Origin: an uncultured euryarchaeote
GTDB lineage: Archaea > Thermoplasmatota > Thermoplasmata > UBA10834
DNA: 6,026 nucleotides
Reading direction: 5' to 3'
NCBI GenBank assembly: GCA_937872085.1
Contig: CALMQK010000114.1
Coordinates: 1-6,026, forward strand
The translations under genes and the position numbers were made by a program. The notes under the pieces are model-generated. The model saw nothing but the letters and a program-made list of their open reading frames with translations. It made no database searches and was not told the DNA's origin. Of this stretch, positions 1-5,613 are shown piece after piece; within the stretch, counting starts at the first letter, position 1, and the number at the start of each line of letters is the position of its first letter.

Positions 1-30
1 CTTTCCTCCCCTATGGGCTTTTCCGAGGCG
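1..30. repeat. Dispersed short repeat, copy 1 (at window edge)
   Basis: This 30-nt stretch begins CTTTCCTCCCCTATGG and ends in CCGAGGCG. It matches positions 1364-1393 at 29 of 30 bases, the only difference being G17 against T1380. Its first 24 bases match 2768-2791 at 22 positions. All three copies point the same way. Read on the minus strand, the element contains GGGGAGGAAAG, which resembles a ribosome binding site, so this copy could sit just upstream of a leftward gene outside the window. Read on the plus strand, it lies 66 nt before the tautomerase start. The repeat may extend beyond the window. Function unknown. Confidence 0.7.
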
Positions 31-83
31 AAACGCGAAACCAAATCGAACCCTTAAAGAGTATGCTTGACACCTACTCAAGT

Positions 84-90
84 GGTGAGG
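84..90 (+). promoter_or_regulatory. Ribosome binding site for the tautomerase
   Basis: GGTGAGG lies 6 nt before the ATG at 97. It decides the start, because the reading frame is open upstream to a TTG at 67. Starting at 97 places proline directly after the initiator methionine, as this family requires. Confidence 0.75.
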
Positions 91-96
91 AATCAC

Positions 97-300
97 ATGC
101 CAATAGTTCACGTGTATGTTTGGAAGGGATTCTCAAAGGAAGCCAAGAAGAAAGTGATAGAAGGCATGACCAAAGTCCTCTGTGAGCTGGGCATACCCGC
201 TCAAGCGGTCGAAGTCATCATCCATGACGTACCTAAGGAGGACTGGGGAGTGGCCGGGGAATGCGCGAGCGAGAGACTTAAAGACGCGCACATTCCCTGA
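97..300 (+). CDS. 4-oxalocrotonate tautomerase family protein (67 aa)
   Basis: This small protein belongs to the tautomerase superfamily, whose members use an N-terminal proline, exposed by loss of methionine, as a general base or acid on enol/keto substrates, usually as hexamers. It begins MPIVHVYVWKGFS, giving Pro1 and the beta1 strand. A helix follows at about residues 12-29, then a second strand (VEVIIHDVP) and a WGVAGE segment matching the FGIGGE region of classical 4-OT. The length of 67 aa is close to the usual 60-65. Against the remembered 4-OT sequence, the two catalytic arginines (Arg11 and Arg39) align with Phe and Glu, so the classical 4-oxalocrotonate reaction is unlikely and the substrate is unknown. 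It converges on the dehydratase gene; upstream lies repeat copy 1. A role in the same pathway as its neighbours is possible but unproven. Confidence 0.85.
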   Translation: MPIVHVYVWKGFSKEAKKKVIEGMTKVLCELGIPAQAVEVIIHDVPKEDWGVAGECASERLKDAHIP

Positions 301-317
301 GGTTGTGTCGGACTCAG

Positions 318-350
318 CTAGGATTCTTGTTTGAACATCAGAGAATCTAG
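318..350. terminator. Hairpin between convergent genes, possible bidirectional terminator
   Basis: CTAGGATTCT (318-327) and AGAATCTAG (342-350) form a 9-bp stem with one bulged G and a 14-nt loop. It fills most of the gap between the tautomerase stop at 300 and the dehydratase stop at 347-349, which lies within the right arm. There is no U-run on either side, so this may be an mRNA 3'-end stabilising structure rather than an intrinsic terminator. Confidence 0.4.
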
Positions 351-1351
351 ATGCGAGGTGGATTCCTGATCTGCGGAACGCCTCCGTCCAGTATCTCTTC
401 AAGGGTCGAGGGGTCGATGTTTCCTCCCGACATCACGCAGACCACCGGACCTTTGCACGCCCTGCCCATGAGGGCCGCAGCCAAGGAACTAGCACCTGAG
501 CCCTCCGCGACCACTCGGTGCCGCTCGAACAAGACTCGGACAGCCGAGGCAACCTCTTTCAAGCTCACGACCATCGAGCCGGCTGCCAGCGGCCTGACGA
601 GGTCCCATATCTCAGGGAGGACGTCGCTCTCGCCCGTGCCCTCGAGGAAGCTCGGGATCCGCTCGACGTGTTTCGGAGATCCCGCCGCCAAGGAAGCTGC
701 GAAAGCGCATGCCGTGTCCGGCTCGCACCCGTACATGTTGACTTGAGGCTTGCGAGATTTGACCGCGACAGCAATGCCTGCGAAGAGACCGCCGCCACCA
801 AAAGGTACTATCACGGAATCCACGTCCGGGAGGTCCTCCAGGATCTCCAAGCCTATCGTGCCGTTGCCCGCAATCATGTGCTCGTTGCTAAACGGGTGAA
901 CGAAAACGCGGTCCTTGAGCGGAGGATACAAATGGTCCGTGGCGACCTTCCACACTTCTTCGAACGGTACCTGGATGATGTCTGCACCATACCTTCTGAT
1001 TCCCGCGAGCTTCGTCTCGGCGGCCGTGTCTGGTACGATTGCGGTGCAGGGTATGCGATACCGATGAGCATGCCATGCCAGAGCTTGGGCCATGTTTCCG
1101 CCGCTGCAGGTGTACACTCCCTTTGCCCGCTGCTCGGATGACAGGAGCTCGATTGCGTTTCCTGCTCCCCTCACCTTGAACGAGCCCGTCGGCTGCAGGT
1201 TCTCGAGCTTGAGATAGATGTCCGCTTGGTTGTCCTCGAGATTGAGGGGGACGAGTGGTGTCCGCACTATCAGACCCTTCAGCCTCTTCCGTGCGTCGTC
1301 GATGTCCTGCGGGGATATTCTCAGCACGCGGTGCTCCGGTCGCGCCATCAT
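347..1351 (-). CDS. PLP-dependent threonine/serine dehydratase-like protein (fold type II)
   Basis: This 334-aa protein of the tryptophan-synthase-beta fold probably removes water, with ammonia release, from a beta-hydroxy amino acid such as threonine, serine or beta-hydroxyaspartate. Visible motifs are GSFKVRGA with Schiff-base lysine K59, SGGNMAQA (83-90) in the substrate loop, HPFSNEHMIAGNGTIGLEIL (152-171), the phosphate-binding GGGGL (185-189), and SGGN (308-311) near the cofactor ring. There is no C-terminal ACT domain, so it resembles short catabolic or serine-racemase-like enzymes rather than feedback-regulated IlvA. The loop reads SGGNM where the family usually has S(A/S)GNH, so specificity may differ. 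The frame is open up to 1501, but the family N-terminus fits a start at 1351 or 1348. A GGGGAGG at 1369-1375, inside repeat copy 2, is rather far upstream for a ribosome site. It is divergent from the cyclodeaminase-family gene. Threonine dehydratase is the default name; the substrate is not determined. Confidence 0.85.
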   Translation of the reverse strand: MMARPEHRVLRISPQDIDDARKRLKGLIVRTPLVPLNLEDNQADIYLKLENLQPTGSFKVRGAGNAIELLSSEQRAKGVYTCSGGNMAQALAWHAHRYRIPCTAIVPDTAAETKLAGIRRYGADIIQVPFEEVWKVATDHLYPPLKDRVFVHPFSNEHMIAGNGTIGLEILEDLPDVDSVIVPFGGGGLFAGIAVAVKSRKPQVNMYGCEPDTACAFAASLAAGSPKHVERIPSFLEGTGESDVLPEIWDLVRPLAAGSMVVSLKEVASAVRVLFERHRVVAEGSGASSLAAALMGRACKGPVVCVMSGGNIDPSTLEEILDGGVPQIRNPPRI

Positions 1352-1363
1352 CGTCGTGAAGGC

Positions 1364-1393
1364 CTTTCCTCCCCTATGGTCTTTTCCGAGGCG
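1364..1393. repeat. Dispersed short repeat, copy 2
   Basis: This copy is identical to 1-30 except for one base (T at 1380). It lies just upstream of the dehydratase start on the minus strand, where it supplies the GGGGAGGAAAG purine run 12-22 nt before the ATG. It also lies 148 nt before the cyclodeaminase-family gene on the plus strand. It could be a leader or operator element in the divergent region, or a remnant of a small mobile repeat. Confidence 0.7.
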
Positions 1394-1490
1394 CGGCTCA
1401 ATTCCTGTTCCCCGCACAGACAAGCGTTGATATGGCTCCACGGGCATGCATTCCGCTGAAGTCGCACCAAGATACAGCCAGTGAATCAGA

Positions 1491-1498
1491 AAGGAGGA
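1491..1498 (+). promoter_or_regulatory. Strong Shine-Dalgarno sequence, 44 nt ahead of the cyclodeaminase-family gene
   Basis: AAGGAGGA is a near-perfect SD but is too far from the GTG at 1542 to serve it directly. The next ATG is at 1510, 12 nt from the GGAGG core, and opens an 11-codon frame. An in-frame ATT at 1506 would have ideal spacing for an extended main protein, but ATT starts are very rare. Confidence 0.55.
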
Positions 1499-1509
1499 CA
1501 AGGCTATTC

Positions 1510-1545
1510 ATGCCATACGTGCATCGCCTCGCGGGATATCCGTGA
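1510..1545 (+). CDS. Possible 11-aa leader peptide overlapping the next gene
   Basis: ATG at 1510 opens a frame reading MPYVHRLAGYP, which stops at TGA 1543-1545. The stop overlaps the downstream GTG in the sequence GTGA, a classical translational-coupling arrangement. It has the strong SD at 1491-1498, though 12 nt is longer than the usual spacing. No run of a single amino acid suggests attenuation. This could equally be chance. If real, it would couple translation of the cyclodeaminase-family protein to the leader, whose own GTG has only a weak SD (GCGGGAT). Confidence 0.3.
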   Translation: MPYVHRLAGYP

Positions 1546-2519
1546 AAAGTCACGAGCTGCTCTATCTGTCGACTGCGGACGTTGAGAAAGTGGGCCTTCC
1601 GATGAAGAGCATAGTCAAGGCCGTGGAGGACGTCTTCCGGGAGAAGGGCGAGGGACGGACCGAGATGCCTCCGAAGCCCGGGATACATCCGGTGAAGGAC
1701 TCCTTTATCCATGCGATGCCCGCGTACGTCGCCTCGATGAGAGCCGCGGGGATGAAGTGGGTGAGTGGCTTCCCGGCGAATCAGAAGCGCGGCCTGCCAT
1801 ACATTTCCGGCCTTCTGATCCTTAATGATCCGAAGACAGGCCTCCCGCTCTGTGTTATGGACTGTTCGTGGGTCACCGCGAAGAGGACGGGCGCGGCCAC
1901 CGCCGTCGCGGCAAAGTACCTCGCTAGGAGGGACTCCAAGACTCTGGGTGTTCTCGGATGCGGAGTCCAGGGAAGGACCAACGTCGAAGCCCTCAAAGTC
2001 GTTTTCCCGCGCCTCGAAGAGGTGAGGGCGTTTGACATCGACGCAGGAGTCTTGGAGGGGTACGCGAAGCATGTGGAGGCCGTCCACGGAGTGCGTGTCA
2101 AGCAGGCTAGCACTCCGAGACAGGCCGTTGTCGGGAGCGATCTCATCGTGACTGCGGGGCCGATCCTGAAGCATCCCAACCCCGTCATCGAGGCCTCGTG
2201 GTTCGGCGAGGGCGCGTTTGCATGCCCGCTCGATTTCGATTCCTACTGGAAATCAAGCGCCATGCGTGCATCGGACAAGTTCTGCACAGACGACAGGGGT
2301 CAGCTGGATTACTACAAAACCGTCGGCTACTTCGGCGGGATCCCGAAGGTGCACGCGGACCTGGGCGAGATCGTCACAGGCAGGCGGAAGGCTCGTGAGA
2401 CGCCCGAGGAGCGGATCATGTCGATGAACCTGGGAGTTGCGATAGAGGACATGGCGACCTCCATCAGGATATTCGAACTGGCGAAGAGGAAGAGCGTAGG
2501 GAGATGGCTCCCACTGTGA
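1542..2519 (+). CDS. Ornithine cyclodeaminase / mu-crystallin family protein (325 aa)
   Basis: This family includes ornithine cyclodeaminase, archaeal alanine dehydrogenase, iminosuccinate reductase and other NAD(P)-linked imine reductases. The N-terminal part carries the dimerisation and substrate domain: LYLSTADVEK, HAMPAY (57-62), GMKWVSGFPAN (70-80) with a conserved lysine K72, and TAKRTGAATA (112-121) with conserved R115. The Rossmann nucleotide loop is GCGVQG (139-144), followed by an acidic residue at the end of the next strand (RAFDID). The C-terminal MNLGVAIEDMATS is the family's conserved closing motif. The length fits the usual 310-350. GTG at 1542 is chosen because the family N-terminus starts there. 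Divergence from a PLP dehydratase suggests reduction of an imine derived from that enzyme's product, or the related ammonia-lyase reaction, but motifs alone cannot separate the family's activities. Confidence 0.88.
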   Translation: MKSHELLYLSTADVEKVGLPMKSIVKAVEDVFREKGEGRTEMPPKPGIHPVKDSFIHAMPAYVASMRAAGMKWVSGFPANQKRGLPYISGLLILNDPKTGLPLCVMDCSWVTAKRTGAATAVAAKYLARRDSKTLGVLGCGVQGRTNVEALKVVFPRLEEVRAFDIDAGVLEGYAKHVEAVHGVRVKQASTPRQAVVGSDLIVTAGPILKHPNPVIEASWFGEGAFACPLDFDSYWKSSAMRASDKFCTDDRGQLDYYKTVGYFGGIPKVHADLGEIVTGRRKARETPEERIMSMNLGVAIEDMATSIRIFELAKRKSVGRWLPL

Positions 2520-2699
2520 CGCGGTCGTTCGGCCCAGTCATAATCCATGCGCCCCAGCGATGGTTTGAGGGATTCTCTTCGAAGAAGTGCAGCTAGATCC
2601 CCTCGAGATTAGATTTGAACATTAATTCAGATAGGGGAATTCAAATGTGCGAGGGCCCGGACATTCGCCCGGAATCTACCGGTGACTAAAGCTTCCAGC

Positions 2700-2708
2700 T
2701 ATAATTAT
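2700..2708 (+). promoter_or_regulatory. TATA-like element, candidate promoter for the decarboxylase gene
   Basis: TATAATTAT stands out in GC-rich surroundings between the cyclodeaminase-family gene and the decarboxylase gene. As an archaeal TATA box it would place transcription start near 2730, giving a leader of about 200 nt. As a bacterial -10 box it lacks a clear -35 partner. It overlaps the first of two direct repeats, which could be regulator sites. Confidence 0.3.
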
Positions 2709-2758
2709 CGGTAGGAAACTGGCGGTCTCCAGACTCCTAATTCTTGTCGGTAGAAAAC
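2705..2758 (+). repeat. Pair of 15-nt direct repeats, 39 nt apart
   Basis: TTATCGGTAGGAAAC (2705-2719) and TTGTCGGTAGAAAAC (2744-2758) differ at two positions. Their 39-nt start-to-start spacing is close to four helical turns, which would suit a regulator binding the same DNA face twice. A related inverted sequence, TCTACCGG, is at 2675-2682. Two copies are too few for a CRISPR array. Confidence 0.45.
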
Positions 2759-2767
2759 CCGGGTCGC

Positions 2768-2791
2768 CTTTCCTCCACTATGGGCTCTTCC
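2768..2791. repeat. Dispersed short repeat, copy 3 (diverged)
   Basis: This copy matches the first 24 bases of copy 1 at 22 positions, with changes at 2777 (C to A) and 2787 (T to C). The CCGAGGCG tail of copies 1 and 2 is missing. It has the same orientation and lies 1404 nt from copy 2. No leftward gene starts beside it, unlike copy 2. Confidence 0.6.
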
Positions 2792-2927
2792 CTATGTGCA
2801 CTCGCCTGCTTGCATGATGTGGCAATCAACACGAATATCACCGTAGCTTGAACTACAAAGAGATGGGCCGTCAATTTTGGCGAGTCGGGTATCGAGGACT
2901 AGAAAACTTCTTGAGTCGAGAACACTT

Positions 2928-2932
2928 GGAGG
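2928..2932 (+). promoter_or_regulatory. Ribosome binding site deciding the decarboxylase start
   Basis: GGAGG lies 5 nt before the GTG at 2938. The alternative upstream starts, TTG at 2848 and ATG at 2863, have no clear SD. Confidence 0.65.
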
Positions 2933-2937
2933 ACTCC

Positions 2938-4092
2938 GTGCAACAGCCGGATAGATTCGAGAGAATCTCGCTCGCCAATGTTCCGTCACCCTGCTACATC
3001 ATTGACGAACTAGCGCTTGAGAAGAACTGCAAGATACTAGGTGAAGTCCAGAAGCGGACAGGGTGCAAGATTCTCTTGGCGCTGAAGGGATTCTCAGTGT
3101 TCAGTATGTTTCCACTAATCAGAAAGTACTTGCATGGCACGTGCGCAAGCGGATTGTTCGAAGCGCGTCTCGGAAAGGAGAAGTTCGGAAAGGAAGTTCA
3201 TGTGTTCGCTCCTGCGTATGACGATCGTGAGTTTTCACAACTGCTGAAGATCTCAGATCACATTGTGTTCAATTCCCTCGGCCAATGGGAACGGCTGCGC
3301 CCGCTTGTGGAGAAGAGCCGACGTAAGATCAGTTGTGGCATTCGCATCAACCCTGAGTACTCTGAAATCAAACTGGATATATGGAATGCCTGCGCAAGAT
3401 ACAGTCGTTTCGGGGTGAAAGCTAGTGATTTCCACTCCGTTCCGGAAGGAATTGAGGGGCTCCACTTCCATGCTTTGTGCGAGCAGAATTCTGACACTCT
3501 GGAGAGAGTGCTTGCAGTGATTGAGAAGAAGTTCGGCAATCACCTGTCCAAGGTCAAGTGGGTAAATTTCGGCGGGGGACATCACATCACCAGGCCAGAC
3601 TACGACATAGATAGGCTTTGCCGCATCATCACAGATTTCAGAAGGAAGTACAACGTAGATGTCTACATGGAACCAGGAGAGGCAGTCGGATTGAACGGAG
3701 GAATCTTCCTCACCAGGGTCCTTGACATCGTCCGCAACGAGATGGAGATAGCAATCCTGGACACTTCAGCTTGGGCTCACATCCCTGACATACTGGCTGC
3801 ATCGTTTCGGCCAGATATCATTGGAGGTGGCAAGCCAGGCGAGTTGGAATATGATTACAGGTTGGCAAGCCGAAGTTGCATGTCAGGAGACATCATTGGT
3901 GACTACTCATTCTCGCGGCCATTGCATAGCGGATCAAATATCATGTTCTCTGATATGGCCAAGTATTCCGTGGTGAGCAACAACATATTCAATGGTATTC
4001 CTCTTCCCTCAATAGCGATACTTGCGAAATCCAACAAGATCAGAATTCTCCGCAAGTCTGGGTATGAGGATTACGTGGGGAGGCTGTCGTAG
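2938..4092 (+). CDS. nspC: Carboxynorspermidine/carboxyspermidine decarboxylase
   Basis: This PLP enzyme of the alanine-racemase fold decarboxylates carboxynorspermidine or carboxyspermidine to norspermidine or spermidine, the last step of the route that bypasses decarboxylated S-adenosylmethionine. With the GTG start it is 384 aa, close to known members (about 380). Visible motifs are ALKGFS with Schiff-base lysine K50, SGLFEARLGKE, DHIVFNSL, the GLHFHALCEQ block, KWVNFGGGHHITRPDYD in the phosphate-binding region, YMEPGEAVG, ILDTSAWAHIPD, SCMSGDIIGDYSF with the catalytic cysteine/aspartate block, and a C-terminal NNIFNGIPLPS. These are diagnostic of NspC rather than diaminopimelate or ornithine/arginine decarboxylase. 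A start at TTG 2848 would add 30 residues of no family likeness. The partner carboxynorspermidine dehydrogenase is not in the window. The gap to the methyltransferase gene is 87 nt, so co-transcription is plausible. Confidence 0.92.
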   Translation: MQQPDRFERISLANVPSPCYIIDELALEKNCKILGEVQKRTGCKILLALKGFSVFSMFPLIRKYLHGTCASGLFEARLGKEKFGKEVHVFAPAYDDREFSQLLKISDHIVFNSLGQWERLRPLVEKSRRKISCGIRINPEYSEIKLDIWNACARYSRFGVKASDFHSVPEGIEGLHFHALCEQNSDTLERVLAVIEKKFGNHLSKVKWVNFGGGHHITRPDYDIDRLCRIITDFRRKYNVDVYMEPGEAVGLNGGIFLTRVLDIVRNEMEIAILDTSAWAHIPDILAASFRPDIIGGGKPGELEYDYRLASRSCMSGDIIGDYSFSRPLHSGSNIMFSDMAKYSVVSNNIFNGIPLPSIAILAKSNKIRILRKSGYEDYVGRLS

Positions 4093-4110
4093 CTTCGCAG
4101 GAACACTGGC

Positions 4111-4123
4111 CTCGATAGTCGAG
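4111..4123. other. Small perfect hairpin downstream of nspC
   Basis: CTCGA, a TAG loop and TCGAG form a 5-bp stem 18 nt after the nspC stop. There is no U-run, so it is a weak terminator candidate; it might mark the mRNA end or be chance. Confidence 0.25.
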
Positions 4124-4168
4124 CCGGTCGACGCAATCCAGATGGAATCGGCAAAGGGGGTCAAGGAC

Positions 4169-4175
4169 GAGGTGA
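4169..4175 (+). promoter_or_regulatory. Ribosome binding site for the first MttB-family gene
   Basis: GAGGTGA precedes the TTG at 4180, with 7 nt between the GAGG core and the start. It supports the unusual TTG start over the internal ATGs at 4201 and 4204, which have a poorer SD. Confidence 0.65.
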
Positions 4176-4179
4176 CATA

Positions 4180-5613
4180 TTGAGCAGAGCACGGATCAGC
4201 ATGATGTCCAGGTCAGAGAAGGAGCAGACACATGCAGCCTCGCTCAGGATACTTGAGAGGTCGGGGGCTTGTGTCCGAAGCGCAACTGCTCTGCGTCTTC
4301 TCAAGGACGCAGGAGCTAAGGTTGGCGATGAGGATATGCGAGTGTACTTCCCCGAGAGCATGGTCACGGACGCGCTAAGGTCCTCTTCCAAGGAGTTCGT
4401 GCTCGGCGCCAGAAATCCAAGGCACGATCTGAAAATCCCCGCCAATGGTTTTCCCTTCCTGAGCACGGATGGCTTCCCGGTAGCCATACGCGATAGCGAC
4501 ACATTGATCAAGAGGCCTTCAACGAGAAGGGATTTGGAGAAATGGGCAATACTCGCGGACTCGGTATCTACTGTGGATTTGTTCTGGCCTACCACGACCC
4601 CAACGGATTTGCCGACTCGTTTGCAGCTTGTGGGGGGCCTCCGAACCTCATACGAGAACACCGAAAAGCACGTTCAGTATCAGGCATTCAGCGGGCAAGA
4701 AGCTCGGTTTGAGATAGAGATGGCTTGCGCTGTCGCAGGAGATGAGGCAGAGAACAGACGAAGGCCTCATTTCTCATCTGTGCAGTGCATCGTCGCGCCG
4801 CTTCAATACGAAGGGGGGTCTACTGACGCGGTCATTGAATTCGCCCGCGCTGGCATTCCCGTGGTGGCAATGTCAATGGTCACTCCTGGCATGACTGGCC
4901 CTGCCACATTGGCAGGATCGGTTGCCCTCGCAAACGCTGAGGTGCTTGGATCGTTGGTCATATCGAACCTCGCCAACAGGGGAGCGCGGGTCTTCTACTG
5001 CTTCGTATGCACGCCGCTAGACATGAAGTTCGGAACCTTCGCGACTGGGTCGCCAGAGTATGGAGTTCTCGGGATAGCCGGGTCCGAGATGGCGAGGCAC
5101 TATGGATTGCCGTCGATGATGAGCGGATACGGTTCCTCTGCAAAGACTCCTGGTGTTCAGGCCGGGTTTGAGAAAGGGATTACGACTGCGGCCGTCGCCT
5201 TGTCTGACTGTGATTTGCTGACGGGCATCGGTTCGCTAAACGACGCTTCATTTGCGTCGATGGAGGAGCTGCTGATCGATGCCCAGATGTGGGAAGACAT
5301 CAAGCGGACCTGGGCAGGAATGGAGGTGAATGAGTCAGACCTTGCACTGGAAGTGATTGAGAAGGTCGGCCCAAAGGGGCAATATCTGAGCCAGCCGCAT
5401 ACGCTCGCCAATTACCGCAAGTTGCACGTCCCAAAGTACCGCGACCGGTCGAGCTACACTGCCTGGGAGGCGTCAGGGAAGAAGGACATGCTAGCCACGG
5501 TCCAGGCCGAGGTCAAGGACATACTTGCGAGACACAGACCGAAGCCGCTGGACAAGGATGTCGAACTGAAGCTAGCGGAGATAGAGAAGAGGGCGTCCAA
5601 GGCCGTAGCATAG
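4180..5613 (+). CDS. MttB-superfamily amine methyltransferase, non-pyrrolysine type
   Basis: This 477-aa TIM-barrel protein belongs to the trimethylamine methyltransferase (MttB) superfamily, which moves a methyl group from a methylated amine to a cobalamin carried by a small corrinoid protein. Visible conserved blocks are the N-terminal HAASLRILERSG (18-29), NTEKHVQYQAFSGQEA (160-175), VAPLQYEGGSTDAVIEFARAGIPVV (205-229), SMVTPGMTGPATLAGS (232-247), NAEVLGSLV (252-260), FATGSPEYG (287-295), ARHYGLPS (305-312) and AKTPGVQAGFE (321-331). No in-frame TAG occurs, so unlike true trimethylamine MttB it does not use pyrrolysine. Non-pyrrolysine relatives include MtgB (glycine betaine), MtpB (proline betaine) and MtcB (carnitine), so a quaternary amine substrate is likely but unidentified. 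No corrinoid protein gene is visible here. The TTG start overlaps the stop of a short frame (TTGA). Confidence 0.9.
   Translation: MSRARISMMSRSEKEQTHAASLRILERSGACVRSATALRLLKDAGAKVGDEDMRVYFPESMVTDALRSSSKEFVLGARNPRHDLKIPANGFPFLSTDGFPVAIRDSDTLIKRPSTRRDLEKWAILADSVSTVDLFWPTTTPTDLPTRLQLVGGLRTSYENTEKHVQYQAFSGQEARFEIEMACAVAGDEAENRRRPHFSSVQCIVAPLQYEGGSTDAVIEFARAGIPVVAMSMVTPGMTGPATLAGSVALANAEVLGSLVISNLANRGARVFYCFVCTPLDMKFGTFATGSPEYGVLGIAGSEMARHYGLPSMMSGYGSSAKTPGVQAGFEKGITTAAVALSDCDLLTGIGSLNDASFASMEELLIDAQMWEDIKRTWAGMEVNESDLALEVIEKVGPKGQYLSQPHTLANYRKLHVPKYRDRSSYTAWEASGKKDMLATVQAEVKDILARHRPKPLDKDVELKLAEIEKRASKAVA

Larger units (their letters stand above)
2520..2937. other. Gene-free region with repeats and possible RNA structure
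   Basis: No convincing gene is visible on either strand. From left to right it holds a perfect palindrome TCTTCGAAGA (2576-2585) and two alternative stems: TCCCCT 2598-2603 with AGGGGA 2633-2638, and ATTTGAA 2613-2619 with TTCAAAT 2640-2646. The two stems would form a pseudoknot or exclude each other. Further right come a TATA-like stretch (2700-2708), two 15-nt direct repeats (2705-2719, 2744-2758) and repeat copy 3 (2768-2791). The reading frame of the next gene is open back to a TTG at 2848, but that part is better read as untranslated. Confidence 0.5.

Noticed and set aside
35..56. Minus-strand GGGTTCGATTTGG as a tRNA T-arm
   Set aside because: The flanking bases do not form the 5-bp T-stem and there is no acceptor or anticodon arm nearby.
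67..96. Tautomerase start at TTG 67, and TTGACA there as a -35 box
   Set aside because: Pro must follow the initiator Met, which only ATG 97 gives. A -10 box at the right distance would overlap the SD and no match is seen.
518..1141. Plus-strand reading frame of 207 codons opposite the dehydratase
   Set aside because: It is a shadow frame in GC-rich DNA; the minus-strand protein carries all the PLP motifs.
1364..1393. The minus-strand GGGGAGGAAAG resembles the start of bacterial RNase P RNA (GAGGAAAGUC)
   Set aside because: It occurs three times, the following conserved bases differ, and no other RNase P segments are present.
1352..1501. N-terminal extension of the dehydratase, since the frame is open to 1501
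   Set aside because: The extra 50 residues have no likeness to the family, cover the dispersed repeat, and the normal N-terminus fits the ATG at 1351.
1398..2174. Long minus-strand reading frame (258 codons) opposite the cyclodeaminase-family gene
   Set aside because: It is an antisense shadow of a well-supported gene and its translation shows no recognisable domain.
2705..2758. The start of a CRISPR array
   Set aside because: There are only two imperfect 15-nt copies with a 24-nt gap and no further repeats.
2848..2937. nspC starting at TTG 2848
   Set aside because: There is no SD, and the extra 30 residues lack family likeness. GTG 2938 has GGAGG at 5 nt and gives the usual length.
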